A stretch of 7,486 nucleotides of DNA from contig JACQGS010000089.1 in assembly GCA_016199405.1 (NCBI GenBank), positions 1 through 7,486 of the forward strand, in the 5' to 3' direction. Below the pieces are notes generated by a model, which was not told where the DNA came from, ran no database searches, and worked only from the letters and a program-made list of their open reading frames with translations. Every line of letters starts with the position of its first letter. Position 1 is the stretch's first letter. Below are positions 1-5,130 of this stretch, piece by piece. The DNA comes from Chloroflexota bacterium. Its GTDB lineage: Bacteria > Chloroflexota > Anaerolineae > UBA4142. Made by a program: the position numbers and the translations under genes.

Positions 1-503
1 ACAATCGCGCGCGCAATCGTCGGTCCAATGCCGGGCAGCGTTTCGAGTTCAGCTTGCGGCGCGGTGTTGATGTTGATTTTGCCGGTGGGCACGATTGCCG
101 CCGACGCGGGGGTTCGCGTCGCGCCGGCAACCGGAGCAACTGCCGCCGGCGATTCGCCGATGCGCGGCACATTGATCTGCTCACCGTCATTGAGTTTGCG
201 CGCGAGATTCAACTTGCTCACATCCGCGTTGGCAAGCACATTGCCGGCGGCGGCGAGCGCATCTTCGACGCGATTGCCGGCCAGCAAGGTATATACGCCG
301 GGATTGTTCACCGCGCCGCGCACGTCAATCTTGATGAGCGCGAGCGTCGCCGTAGGTTTGGGCGCGGGCGTGAGGATCGTTAGCGTGGGCGGCGCGTTCG
401 GAGCGAACGCGCGCGGAAAGAATAGAAAAGTTCCGCCGCCGACGATCAGCGCGAGGATCACAATGGGGAGAAATTGGCGATAACGCGAAAAGAATTCAGC
501 CAT
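1..503 (-). CDS. comEA: ComEA-like competence DNA-binding protein, C-terminus cut by window edge
   Basis: ComEA is a membrane-anchored double-stranded DNA receptor used in natural transformation. The 167 visible residues show the family's domain order: a short basic N-terminus, one membrane segment (about residues 11-29, FLPIVILALIVGGGTFLFF), a Pro/Thr/Ala-rich linker, an SLBB domain (about 58-115, with VRGAVNNPGVYTL and a closing DGEQINVP), a second Ala/Pro-rich linker, and the start of a helix-hairpin-helix domain (from 141, ININTAPQAELETLPGIG). The rest of that DNA-binding domain lies beyond the left edge. I chose the ATG at 503-501 because GGAG (513-510) lies 6 bases before it; an in-frame ATG at 509 would touch the same GGAG. 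Domains seen in the sequence are clear. Uptake of DNA by this organism is an inference, since no comEC is in view. Confidence 0.9.
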   Translation of the reverse strand, partial: MAEFFSRYRQFLPIVILALIVGGGTFLFFPRAFAPNAPPTLTILTPAPKPTATLALIKIDVRGAVNNPGVYTLLAGNRVEDALAAAGNVLANADVSKLNLARKLNDGEQINVPRIGESPAAVAPVAGATRTPASAAIVPTGKININTAPQAELETLPGIGPTIARAI

Positions 504-537
504 CAGCATCTCCGTCGCTGGAGATAACGATGGCTGG

Positions 538-546
538 ATTATACCA
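538..546 (-). promoter_or_regulatory. Extended -10 promoter for comEA
   Basis: On the minus strand TGGTATAAT occupies 546-538: a perfect TATAAT with the TG of an extended -10 element. No good -35 box is seen 16-18 bases upstream, which extended -10 promoters can tolerate. Transcription would start near 531, giving a leader of about 28 bases that contains the GGAG site of comEA. It lies in the 78-base gap after the methyltransferase gene, so comEA can probably be transcribed alone. No terminator hairpin is seen in that gap, so read-through from upstream is also possible. Confidence 0.55.
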
Positions 547-581
547 CAAGATCAGATTGAATCACGCACAAAAAAATTCGT

Positions 582-1373
582 TTATTCGTCTGGGGTATTC
601 GTTGCCTTGCCTCGCGCCGCTTCAAACAGCAACACCGTCGCCGCCATCGCCGCATTCAGCGATTCCGCGTTGCCGCGCATCGGAATCCGTACGCGCGCCG
701 TCGCGATTTTTTTCGCCGGGTCGTGCGCGCCTTCGGCTTCGCCGCCGATGATCAACGCGACCGGCTGGCGCCAATCCGCGCGCGTATATTCTAATTCTCC
801 AGCCGGGTCGGCAACATAACGCCGCGGAAAATTCTGCGTCAGCGTCTCGATCTCTGCCCACGATTTGGCGTGAATCGGCACAACAAAATGCGCGCCCATT
901 GCCGCGCGCACGGCTTTATCGTTGTACGCATCCACCGTTCCCGGCGCAAGCAAAACCCAGTCCACGCCGGCGGCGCGCGCCGAGCGCAAGATCGCGCCGA
1001 GATTGCCCGGATCGCGCACCGCATCGAGAATGAGCAGCAAGTCCGCGTGCGCTGGCGCGGGCAGTTGCACGAACGGCACGACCGCGAGAATGCCTTGCGG
1101 CGTTTCAGTGCTCGTCAGCGCGCGCATGATCGCGTCGCTCACTTCGATGGTTTCGCCCGCGCTGCTCTGTAGTCGTTCGATCAGCGCGCGCCCGCGTACA
1201 TTTTCCAAAACACGCGCCGCATAAAGCACGAGCGCGGGGACCAGCCCCGCACCAACGGCTTCTTCAATCAGCCGCACGCCTTCGATGACGAATTGCTGCG
1301 CTTCTGTACGCGCGCGGCGGCGTGAAAGCGACCGGACAAATTTGATTTTGGGATTGGAGAGACTGGTGAGCAT
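582..1373 (-). CDS. SpoU/TrmH-family RNA 2'-O-methyltransferase
   Basis: This 263-residue protein belongs to the SPOUT superfamily of SAM-dependent RNA ribose methyltransferases; the rRNA or tRNA target cannot be named from sequence. An N-terminal substrate-binding domain (residues 1-about 105, opening SLSNPKIKFVRSLSRRRAR and with FVIEGVRLIEEA) precedes the knotted catalytic domain. All three SpoU motifs are present: motif 1 LILDAVRDPGNLGAILRSAR (about 114-133), motif 2 LIIGGEAEG (about 207-215) and motif 3 IPMRGNAESLNAAMAA (230-245). Length suits the family. I place the start at the ATG of 1373-1371, where family homology begins. The open frame continues upstream to a GTG at 1529, but those 52 codons run through a MITE-like repeat. 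No Shine-Dalgarno sequence precedes the ATG. The gene follows rplT after 308 bases of repeats, so it may not depend on the ribosomal operon promoter. Confidence 0.88.
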   Translation of the reverse strand: MLTSLSNPKIKFVRSLSRRRARTEAQQFVIEGVRLIEEAVGAGLVPALVLYAARVLENVRGRALIERLQSSAGETIEVSDAIMRALTSTETPQGILAVVPFVQLPAPAHADLLLILDAVRDPGNLGAILRSARAAGVDWVLLAPGTVDAYNDKAVRAAMGAHFVVPIHAKSWAEIETLTQNFPRRYVADPAGELEYTRADWRQPVALIIGGEAEGAHDPAKKIATARVRIPMRGNAESLNAAMAATVLLFEAARGKATNTPDE

Positions 1374-1382
1374 TTTGGCTTG

Positions 1383-1534
1383 AGAAAGTGTTTTGAAAAT
1401 CACCGAGCGATTAGAAACCGCCGCAACGACTGCACCAAGCCGACCCCCGTCGGCTGATTTAGACTGCGAAGGCAGTCTTTGTGCCTTTGTTGCCGCGACT
1501 TGAGTCGCCGGTGTGGATTTTCCAAACACTTTCT
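1383..1534. mobile_element. MITE-like element with 19-bp inverted ends and internal hairpins
   Basis: The ends are inverted repeats: 1383-1401 (AGAAAGTGTTTTGAAAATC) matches the complement of 1516-1534 at 18 of 19 positions. Inside lie two perfect 7-bp hairpins, AGCCGAC-CCCC-GTCGGCT (1438-1455) and AGACTGC-GAAG-GCAGTCT (1461-1478), and a 5-bp one, GCGAC-TTGA-GTCGC (1495-1508). Segments 1421-1435 and 1481-1495 also pair imperfectly, so the whole 152 bp could fold as a branched palindrome. It has no coding capacity and no clear target duplication. These are hallmarks of a miniature inverted-repeat element or a large palindromic interspersed repeat. A transposase that could move it is not in the window. 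The family is not one I can name. It ends 9 bases from the methyltransferase start codon. Confidence 0.65.
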
Positions 1535-1581
1535 GAGTGAAAAAAGTGCGATACCCCGCCCGCGAAACTCCGTAAACAACA

Positions 1582-1615
1582 TCGGCTCACACGCAAAATT
1601 CTACGCATGAGCCGA
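1582..1615 (-). terminator. Hairpin downstream of rplT, possible operon terminator
   Basis: TCGGCTCA (1582-1589) and TGAGCCGA (1608-1615) form a perfect 8-bp stem around an 18-base loop. Read on the minus strand it follows rplT by 66 bases and is trailed by ATGTTGTTTACGG, which is only mildly T-rich. It could end the infC-rpmI-rplT transcript, but the large loop and weak tract make this a modest intrinsic terminator. It could equally be another of the local palindromic repeats. Confidence 0.35.
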
Positions 1616-1639
1616 AATCTCTCAATCTCTGAATCTCTT
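1616..1639. repeat. Tandem octamer AATCTCTN, three copies
   Basis: Three consecutive octamers AATCTCTC, AATCTCTG and AATCTCTT fill this stretch, differing only in the last base. On the minus strand the unit reads NAGAGATT. The same octamer occurs five times between thrC and thrB (4024-4063), so this is a dispersed simple repeat of the genome and not a chance run. It directly abuts the hairpin at 1582-1615. Confidence 0.7.
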
Positions 1640-1653
1640 TTCTCGCTCGACTA

Positions 1654-1672
1654 GGCGACCACAAGAATCGCC
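1654..1672. repeat. Small palindrome next to the rplT stop
   Basis: GGCGA (1654-1658) pairs with TCGCC (1668-1672) around a 9-base loop, and the outer bases TAG and CTA extend the symmetry imperfectly (TAGGCGA against TCGCCCCTA). It begins about 10 bases beyond the rplT stop on the minus strand. No T-tract follows, so a terminator role is weak; it resembles a short interspersed palindrome. Confidence 0.3.
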
Positions 1673-1681
1673 CCTACCCCA

Positions 1682-2029
1682 TTACGCCTTCGCCGCGTCA
1701 ACCAATTTCGCAAACGTTTTTTCATCGCGCACGGCAATATCCGCCAGCGTTTTGCGATTCATTTCGATGCCGCCGCGTTTCAACCCCGCGATCAATTTGC
1801 TGTACGTCAGCCCCAGCGGACGCGCCGCCGCGTTGATGCGCGCGATCCACAGCCGGCGAAAATCGTCTTTACGTTTCTTGCGCCCGGCGGTGGCATAGAA
1901 TTTGCTGTGCAACAGCGACTCATTCGCGCGGCGAAAGAGCAGATGATTCGAACCGTAATGACCCTTGGTCAGTTTCAAAACTTTTTTGTGACGGCGATGC
2001 GAGGTAACGCCGCGTTTAACTCTAGGCAA
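1682..2029 (-). CDS. rplT: 50S ribosomal protein L20
   Basis: L20 binds 23S rRNA early in assembly of the large subunit and, in several bacteria, represses translation of its own operon. The 115-residue product has the usual L20 length and sequence: a very basic N-terminal extension (PRVKRGVTSHRRHKKVLKL), the KGHYGSN segment near 22-28, GRKKRKDDFRRLWIARINAA (49-68) and a C-terminal globular part with GLKRGGIEMNRKTLADIA. The only start that gives the conserved N-terminus is TTG at 2029-2027. It is supported by GGAGG 5 bases upstream. It follows rpmI by 61 bases, in the standard infC-rpmI-rplT order. Confidence 0.97.
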   Translation of the reverse strand: MPRVKRGVTSHRRHKKVLKLTKGHYGSNHLLFRRANESLLHSKFYATAGRKKRKDDFRRLWIARINAAARPLGLTYSKLIAGLKRGGIEMNRKTLADIAVRDEKTFAKLVDAAKA

Positions 2030-2034
2030 GACAA

Positions 2035-2039
2035 CCTCC
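2035..2039 (-). promoter_or_regulatory. Ribosome binding site of rplT, strong, ahead of a TTG start
   Basis: GGAGG on the minus strand (2039-2035) is a full Shine-Dalgarno core, separated by TTGTC from the TTG start at 2029. It is the strongest such site in the window and decides the start, since no ATG or GTG lies in the right place. Confidence 0.8.
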
Positions 2040-2090
2040 GGAAGTCGAGAGCAAACCGCAATCCCAAAGGGACTTTTAGTCTGCTATTTT

Positions 2091-2300
2091 CTATTCCTTG
2101 TCCAGTGTCGGGGCAAGTTGATTGATTCGTTTGCTTCGTTCAAAATTATCAACCGCAATCATCCGGCTAAAGCCGCGCTTGTTGCGTTTCGATTTGTTGC
2201 GGCGCAAATGCGAACGCCCCATTTTGTGATGCAGCAATTTGCCGGTGCCGGTGACTTTAAAGCGCTTGGCAGTGGCTTTATGTGTTTTGATTTTAGGCAT
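2091..2300 (-). CDS. rpmI: 50S ribosomal protein L35
   Basis: L35 is a small basic protein of the large ribosomal subunit. The 69-residue product begins PKIKTHKATAKRFKVTGTGKL, the highly conserved L35 N-terminus, followed by HHKMGRSHLRRNKSKRNKRG (24-43). The remainder is less conserved, and the protein is a few residues longer than the usual 64-66. I chose the ATG at 2300-2298 because homology starts exactly there; a start 10 codons upstream would be inside the repeat-bearing leader. AAGAGG lies 4 bases before the ATG, a rather tight spacing. It sits between infC (131-base gap, with hairpins) and rplT (61-base gap). In enterobacteria, L20 represses rpmI and rplT translation through structure in this same interval, so the hairpins upstream are candidates for a similar control. 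Confidence 0.96.
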   Translation of the reverse strand: MPKIKTHKATAKRFKVTGTGKLLHHKMGRSHLRRNKSKRNKRGFSRMIAVDNFERSKRINQLAPTLDKE

Positions 2301-2319
2301 GAATCCTCTTGGAAAAAGG

Positions 2320-2376
2320 GTAGCAGGCAAGCCGCGCTTGCCGTCTGTATTACGCCCAGCGCGGCTGGGCTTCTAC
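2320..2376. repeat. Inverted pair of REP-like hairpin units between infC and rpmI
   Basis: The 23 bases at 2320-2342 and the reverse complement of 2354-2376 agree at 18 of 23 positions. Each unit forms its own hairpin: GGCAAGC-CGC-GCTTGCC (2326-2342) and GCCCAGC-GCG-GCTGGGC (2354-2370). Four of the five differences lie in the stems and form two compensated base pairs (C-G against G-C, and C-G against A-T), so pairing is kept. An 11-base spacer separates the units. This head-to-head layout is that of REP/BIME elements. Alternatively it is a leader structure for rpmI-rplT; the two possibilities are not exclusive. Confidence 0.6.
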
Positions 2377-2394
2377 TCGTGTGATCTCAAAAGC

Positions 2395-2417
2395 AAGTCG
2401 GGGACATGCCCCGACTT
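2395..2417 (-). terminator. 9-bp hairpin after infC, terminator- or attenuator-like
   Basis: AAGTCGGGG (2395-2403) and CCCCGACTT (2409-2417) form a perfect 9-bp stem with a 5-base loop, 14 bases after the infC stop. On the minus strand it is followed by GCTTTTGAG, a short T-run. It could partly terminate transcription after infC, lowering rpmI-rplT expression, or protect the infC 3' end. Full termination is unlikely, because no other promoter is evident ahead of the essential rpmI and rplT genes. Confidence 0.4.
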
Positions 2418-2431
2418 TGAATTTTTCTGTG

Positions 2432-3031
2432 TTAACGACCGGGCGGTGAATCCGGCGGTGGCGGCGCATAGACCCGCGCGCCTTTCACCGCGGCGCGCGC
2501 CGCGTCCGCGCCGCCTTTCATCGCCCCCGGACCCAACAACATCACCATACTGCGACCGTCCATCTGGGGCGCCGATTCGATATTCGCGGCATCCGCCAGC
2601 TCCACCGCGACCTTTTCCATAATATCTTTCGCGACCGAAAGATGCGCGATCTCGCGCGCTCGAAAGAGAACCCGCACGCGAATCTTGTTGCCATCTTTGA
2701 GAAAATTCCGGAACCGTTTTAATTTAAAGCCGGTGTGGTACCAATTCGTTTTGGGGCGGATGCGCATCTCTTTGATTTCAATCGCCTTCTGCCCCTTTTT
2801 CGCCTCGCGCTCTTTCTTGGTCCGCTCGTACATAAACTTACCGAAATCAATAATGCGGCAAACCGGCGGCTGCGCGTTGGGCGCAACTTCGACAAGATCA
2901 AGGTTGCGATCTTGCGCCATTCGCAACGCTTCGTACGTAGCAACCACGCCAAGCTGCTTGCCTTCTTCGTCGATCAAGCGAACTTCTTTCGCGCGAATAA
3001 ATTGATTGAGCTTGAGATTCTTGTCGCCGAT
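2432..3031 (-). CDS. infC: Translation initiation factor IF-3, probable ATC start
   Basis: IF3 binds the 30S subunit, prevents early 50S joining and checks start-codon/initiator-tRNA pairing. The 199-residue product has the N-domain opening NQFIRAKEVRLIDEEG (9-24), VEVAPNAQPPVC, the family signature RIIDFGKFMYERTK (59-72), a basic linker helix (ERTKKEREAKKGQK), and the C-domain IEIKEMRIRPK...FRAREIAH...GRSMVMLLGP. The last 30 or so residues form an Ala/Pro-rich tail beyond the usual end. An in-frame TAA at 3037-3035 blocks extension. The only conventional in-frame start, TTG at 2977, would delete conserved N-domain residues. AGAGGA at 3043-3038 stands 6 bases before ATC at 3031-3029, so ATC is the best start. 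IF3 rejects such codons, and ATT or ATC starts are known for infC elsewhere as the basis of autoregulation. Confidence 0.93.
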   Translation of the reverse strand: MGDKNLKLNQFIRAKEVRLIDEEGKQLGVVATYEALRMAQDRNLDLVEVAPNAQPPVCRIIDFGKFMYERTKKEREAKKGQKAIEIKEMRIRPKTNWYHTGFKLKRFRNFLKDGNKIRVRVLFRAREIAHLSVAKDIMEKVAVELADAANIESAPQMDGRSMVMLLGPGAMKGGADAARAAVKGARVYAPPPPDSPPGR

Positions 3032-3037
3032 ACGTTA

Positions 3038-3043
3038 TCCTCT
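3038..3043 (-). promoter_or_regulatory. Ribosome binding site of infC, ahead of an ATC start
   Basis: AGAGGA on the minus strand is followed by TAACGT and then ATC at 3031. The 6-base spacing is ideal, and TAA in that spacer is an in-frame stop. The site fixes the start to within a codon or two downstream, where ATC is the first AUG-like codon. Confidence 0.7.
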
Positions 3044-3068
3044 TTGGAATTGCTTCCGAACTGGCGTC

Positions 3069-3097
3069 ACTATATCACAAGAGTTTGGGCAAGTCAA
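3069..3097 (-). promoter_or_regulatory. Sigma70-type promoter of infC-rpmI-rplT
   Basis: On the minus strand TTGACT (3097-3092) is followed by a 17-base spacer and TATAGT (3074-3069), each one base from consensus. TGA just before the -10 box also fits an extended -10 motif. The -35 box contains the TGA stop of thrB. Transcription would begin near 3062, giving a leader of about 30 bases before infC. That is too short for a long L20-type leader ahead of infC. Confidence 0.7.
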
Positions 3098-4029
3098 ATC
3101 TTTTTGACCAATGCGCCCCGCGCGCTCACCGCGACCACGCGCGCCGCGCCATTCAACGCGATGTCTGCCGCGGCGCGATTCAACGCCCACGCGATCCGTC
3201 CGGAGCCGCGTTCCGTAAACGCGATCACGCTCGGTCCCGCGCCGGAGAGCGCGACCCCGCGCGCGCCGGCTTTGTGCGCGGCGATGAACATCGCTTCCAT
3301 TCCCCGCACCAATTTTGCGCGATACGGCTGATGCAGCCGATCCTGCGTCGCCGCGTCGAGCCATTCCCAGCGGCGCGCTTTTACCGCCGCGAGCCATAAC
3401 GCCGCGCGTCCAACATTGAAAATCGCATCGGCGCGCGGCACGCGCGCCGGCAATACGCCGCGCGCGGTTTTGGTCGAAAGTGCATGATCGGGAACGAACA
3501 CGATACATTTCAATTCGCGCGGCACGTTCACGCGCGCCGCGATCAGATTTTTCCCATCTTGCACCGCCACAACCAAGCCGCCCAGCAACGCCGGCGCGAC
3601 GTTATCTGGATGCCCCTCGATTTCGGTCGCGAGTTCCAATAACTCCGGCATTTTCATTTTGCCGCGCATCAGCGCGTTTGCCGCGACGACTCCGCCGACA
3701 ATCGCCGCCGCGCTCGAGCCCAGCCCGCGCCCAATCGGAATCTCGACGCGCATCTTCACGCGCACCGCCGGCATTTTTCGCCGCGCGCGCACGAATGTGG
3801 CGCGCATCGCGCGAATCACCAAGTTGCTGGCATCGCGCGGAACCTCCGCCGCGTACGCGCCCGAACATTCGATTTCCAACCCGCGCGGAATTGTTTCCAC
3901 GTCGAGCGTATTCCACCAATCGAGCGCAAGCCCCAGACAATCAAAGCCGGGACCGAGATTGGCGGTGGTGGCGGGGACGCGGACTCTGATTTCGAATTTC
4001 GGATTGCGGATTTCGGAATTACTAACCAC
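3094..4029 (-). CDS. thrB: Homoserine kinase
   Basis: ThrB phosphorylates L-homoserine with ATP to O-phosphohomoserine, the substrate of ThrC. The 311-residue protein is a GHMP kinase of normal length. Visible motifs are motif I VPATTANLGPGFDCLG (18-33), motif II PIGRGLGSSAAAIVGG (98-113, the ATP-binding loop), EGHPDN (138-143) and motif III LSGAGPSVIAF (261-271). The start is GTG at 4029-4027, with GAGAGG 4 bases upstream; an in-frame TGA immediately precedes it and there is no later ATG or GTG near the N-terminus. Residues 3-14 (SNSEIRNPKFEI) are encoded by tandem heptamers and are not typical ThrB sequence; family homology starts at VRVPATTANLG. It lies 43 bases after thrC, almost certainly in the same transcript. 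The infC promoter overlaps its stop codon. Confidence 0.96.
   Translation of the reverse strand: MVSNSEIRNPKFEIRVRVPATTANLGPGFDCLGLALDWWNTLDVETIPRGLEIECSGAYAAEVPRDASNLVIRAMRATFVRARRKMPAVRVKMRVEIPIGRGLGSSAAAIVGGVVAANALMRGKMKMPELLELATEIEGHPDNVAPALLGGLVVAVQDGKNLIAARVNVPRELKCIVFVPDHALSTKTARGVLPARVPRADAIFNVGRAALWLAAVKARRWEWLDAATQDRLHQPYRAKLVRGMEAMFIAAHKAGARGVALSGAGPSVIAFTERGSGRIAWALNRAAADIALNGAARVVAVSARGALVKKI
3991..4018. repeat. Tandem heptamer TTCGGAT inside the 5' end of thrB
   Basis: Four heptamers follow one another: TTCGAAT, TTCGGAT, TGCGGAT and TTCGGAA. On the minus strand the unit is ATCCGAA. Translated in the thrB frame they give the SEIRNPKFEI segment. The array is coding but sits outside the conserved kinase fold, and it directly adjoins the octamer array at 4024-4063. 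Confidence 0.7.
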
Positions 4030-4063
4030 TCAACCTCTCAATCTCTAAATCTCCTAATCTCTT
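4024..4063. repeat. Tandem octamer AATCTCTN, five copies, between thrC and thrB
   Basis: Five octamers run end to end: AACCACTC, AACCTCTC, AATCTCTA, AATCTCCT and AATCTCTT. The three at the thrC side match the array at 1616-1639 nearly exactly; the two at the thrB side are degenerate. The purine-rich minus strand supplies the GAGAGG ribosome site and the GTG start codon of thrB (4029-4027). A partial unit may also reach into the thrC stop, where codons read GAG ATT GGG TGA. Confidence 0.75.
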
Positions 4064-4072
4064 ATCCTCCAC

Positions 4073-5113
4073 TCACCCAATCTCCAACGCCCTTGCCACC
4101 GCGTCCATCGTCGCCGGCAACGCTTCCGGCAACTCCAGCCCGCGCATCGCCGTCTCCGGATCTTTGAGTCCGCTGCCGGTCAGCACGCACACAATCCGCG
4201 CGCCGCGTGGCAAACGCTCTGCGCGCGCGAGTTTCAAAATGCCGGCGACGCCCGCCGCCGATGCCGGCTCGCAAAAAACTCCCTCGCGTTCCGCAAGCAA
4301 ACGGTACGCCGCAAGAATTTCGTCGTCGGTCACCGCTTCGATCAGCCCGCCCGATTCAGCACGCGCGGCGAGCGCGCCTTTCCAACTCGCCGGGTTGCCG
4401 ATGCGAATCGCCGTCGCGATTGTCTGCGGATTTTCGATCGGCGCGCCGCGCACGATCGGCGCCGCGCCGGCGGCTTGAAAGCCAAACATTTTTGGCGCGC
4501 GCGACGCTGTGCCTGCGCGCAAATATTCGGAAAAGCCGCGCCAATACGCGGTGATGTTGCCGGCATTGCCGACCGGCAACGCGAGAATCTCCGGCGCATC
4601 GCCGAGTTCGTCCACAATTTCAAACGCGGCGGTCTTTTGTCCTTCGATGCGATGCGGATTGACGGAATTGACGAGCGTGAGGTTGCCCTGCTCCGCCAGT
4701 TCGCGCACCAATTTCAACGCGCAATCAAAGTTACCTTCAATCGGCAGAACTCGCGCGCCAAAGATCATCGCCTGCGCGAGTTTGCCGAGCGCGATGTTGC
4801 CTTGCGGGATGACGACCGCGCAGGTCAAGCCCGCGCGCGCCGCGTATGCCGCCGCGCTCGCCGCCGTGTTGCCGGTCGACGCGCAAATAATCGCGCCGGA
4901 TTTCTCTTCCATCGCCTTGGCGACGGCGACAACCATGCCGCGATCTTTGAAAGAGCCGGTCGGATTGCAGCCTTCGAGTTTCAAAAAAATCTCCGCGCCG
5001 GTCGCGCGTGAGAGCGCGGGCGCGGAGATGAGCGGCGTGTCGCCTTCGCCGAGGGTAAAATCGTAATTGGCAAGTGGTAATTGGTTGCGGTAACGTCCGA
5101 GGATGCCTTTCAT
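4073..5113 (-). CDS. thrC: Threonine synthase
   Basis: ThrC converts O-phosphohomoserine to L-threonine and phosphate using pyridoxal phosphate. The 346-residue protein is a fold-type II PLP enzyme of the shorter threonine-synthase class. Landmarks are LGEGDTPLI (21-29), GCNPTGSFKDRGM (48-60) with the PLP-binding Lys56, the STGNTAAS loop (79-86), the phosphate-cradle VGNAGN (181-186), and the C-terminal CVLTGSGLKDP (309-319). The ATG at 5113-5111 gives the expected N-terminus (MKGILGRYRNQLP); other ATGs just upstream are out of frame. No strong Shine-Dalgarno is seen, and the preceding gene ends 17 bases before, so translational coupling is plausible. The next gene is thrB, giving the order thrC-thrB. 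Confidence 0.97.
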   Translation of the reverse strand: MKGILGRYRNQLPLANYDFTLGEGDTPLISAPALSRATGAEIFLKLEGCNPTGSFKDRGMVVAVAKAMEEKSGAIICASTGNTAASAAAYAARAGLTCAVVIPQGNIALGKLAQAMIFGARVLPIEGNFDCALKLVRELAEQGNLTLVNSVNPHRIEGQKTAAFEIVDELGDAPEILALPVGNAGNITAYWRGFSEYLRAGTASRAPKMFGFQAAGAAPIVRGAPIENPQTIATAIRIGNPASWKGALAARAESGGLIEAVTDDEILAAYRLLAEREGVFCEPASAAGVAGILKLARAERLPRGARIVCVLTGSGLKDPETAMRGLELPEALPATMDAVARALEIG

Positions 5114-5130
5114 TTCATGTCATTGCCCAA

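Noticed and set aside
1374..1529. 52-codon N-terminal extension of the methyltransferase starting at GTG 1529
   Set aside because: The codons run through the MITE-like element, and family homology begins at the ATG of 1373.
2050..2075. Short TCCC-AAA-GGGA palindrome between rpmI and rplT as an L20 control site
   Set aside because: The stem is only 4 bp and cannot be told from chance.
2298..2330. rpmI start 10 codons upstream of the ATG at 2300
   Set aside because: The extra residues come from the repeat-bearing leader, and L35 proteins begin at MPKIKTHKA.
2432..2977. infC starting at TTG 2977
   Set aside because: It would remove conserved IF3 residues just upstream and has no suitable ribosome site; ATC at 3031 fits better.
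3480..3989. Long plus-strand open frame of 169 codons
   Set aside because: It lies antisense to thrB, is very rich in Arg, Ala and Pro, and matches no family; a composition shadow of G+C-rich codons.
4509..5066. Plus-strand open frame of 185 codons
   Set aside because: It is antisense to thrC, whose PLP-enzyme motifs are unambiguous.
5044..5100. Repeat-like AATTACC/CCAATTAC runs in the 5' end of thrC
   Set aside because: Only two imperfect copies are seen, and the encoded NQLPLANYDF still aligns with the normal threonine-synthase N-terminus.
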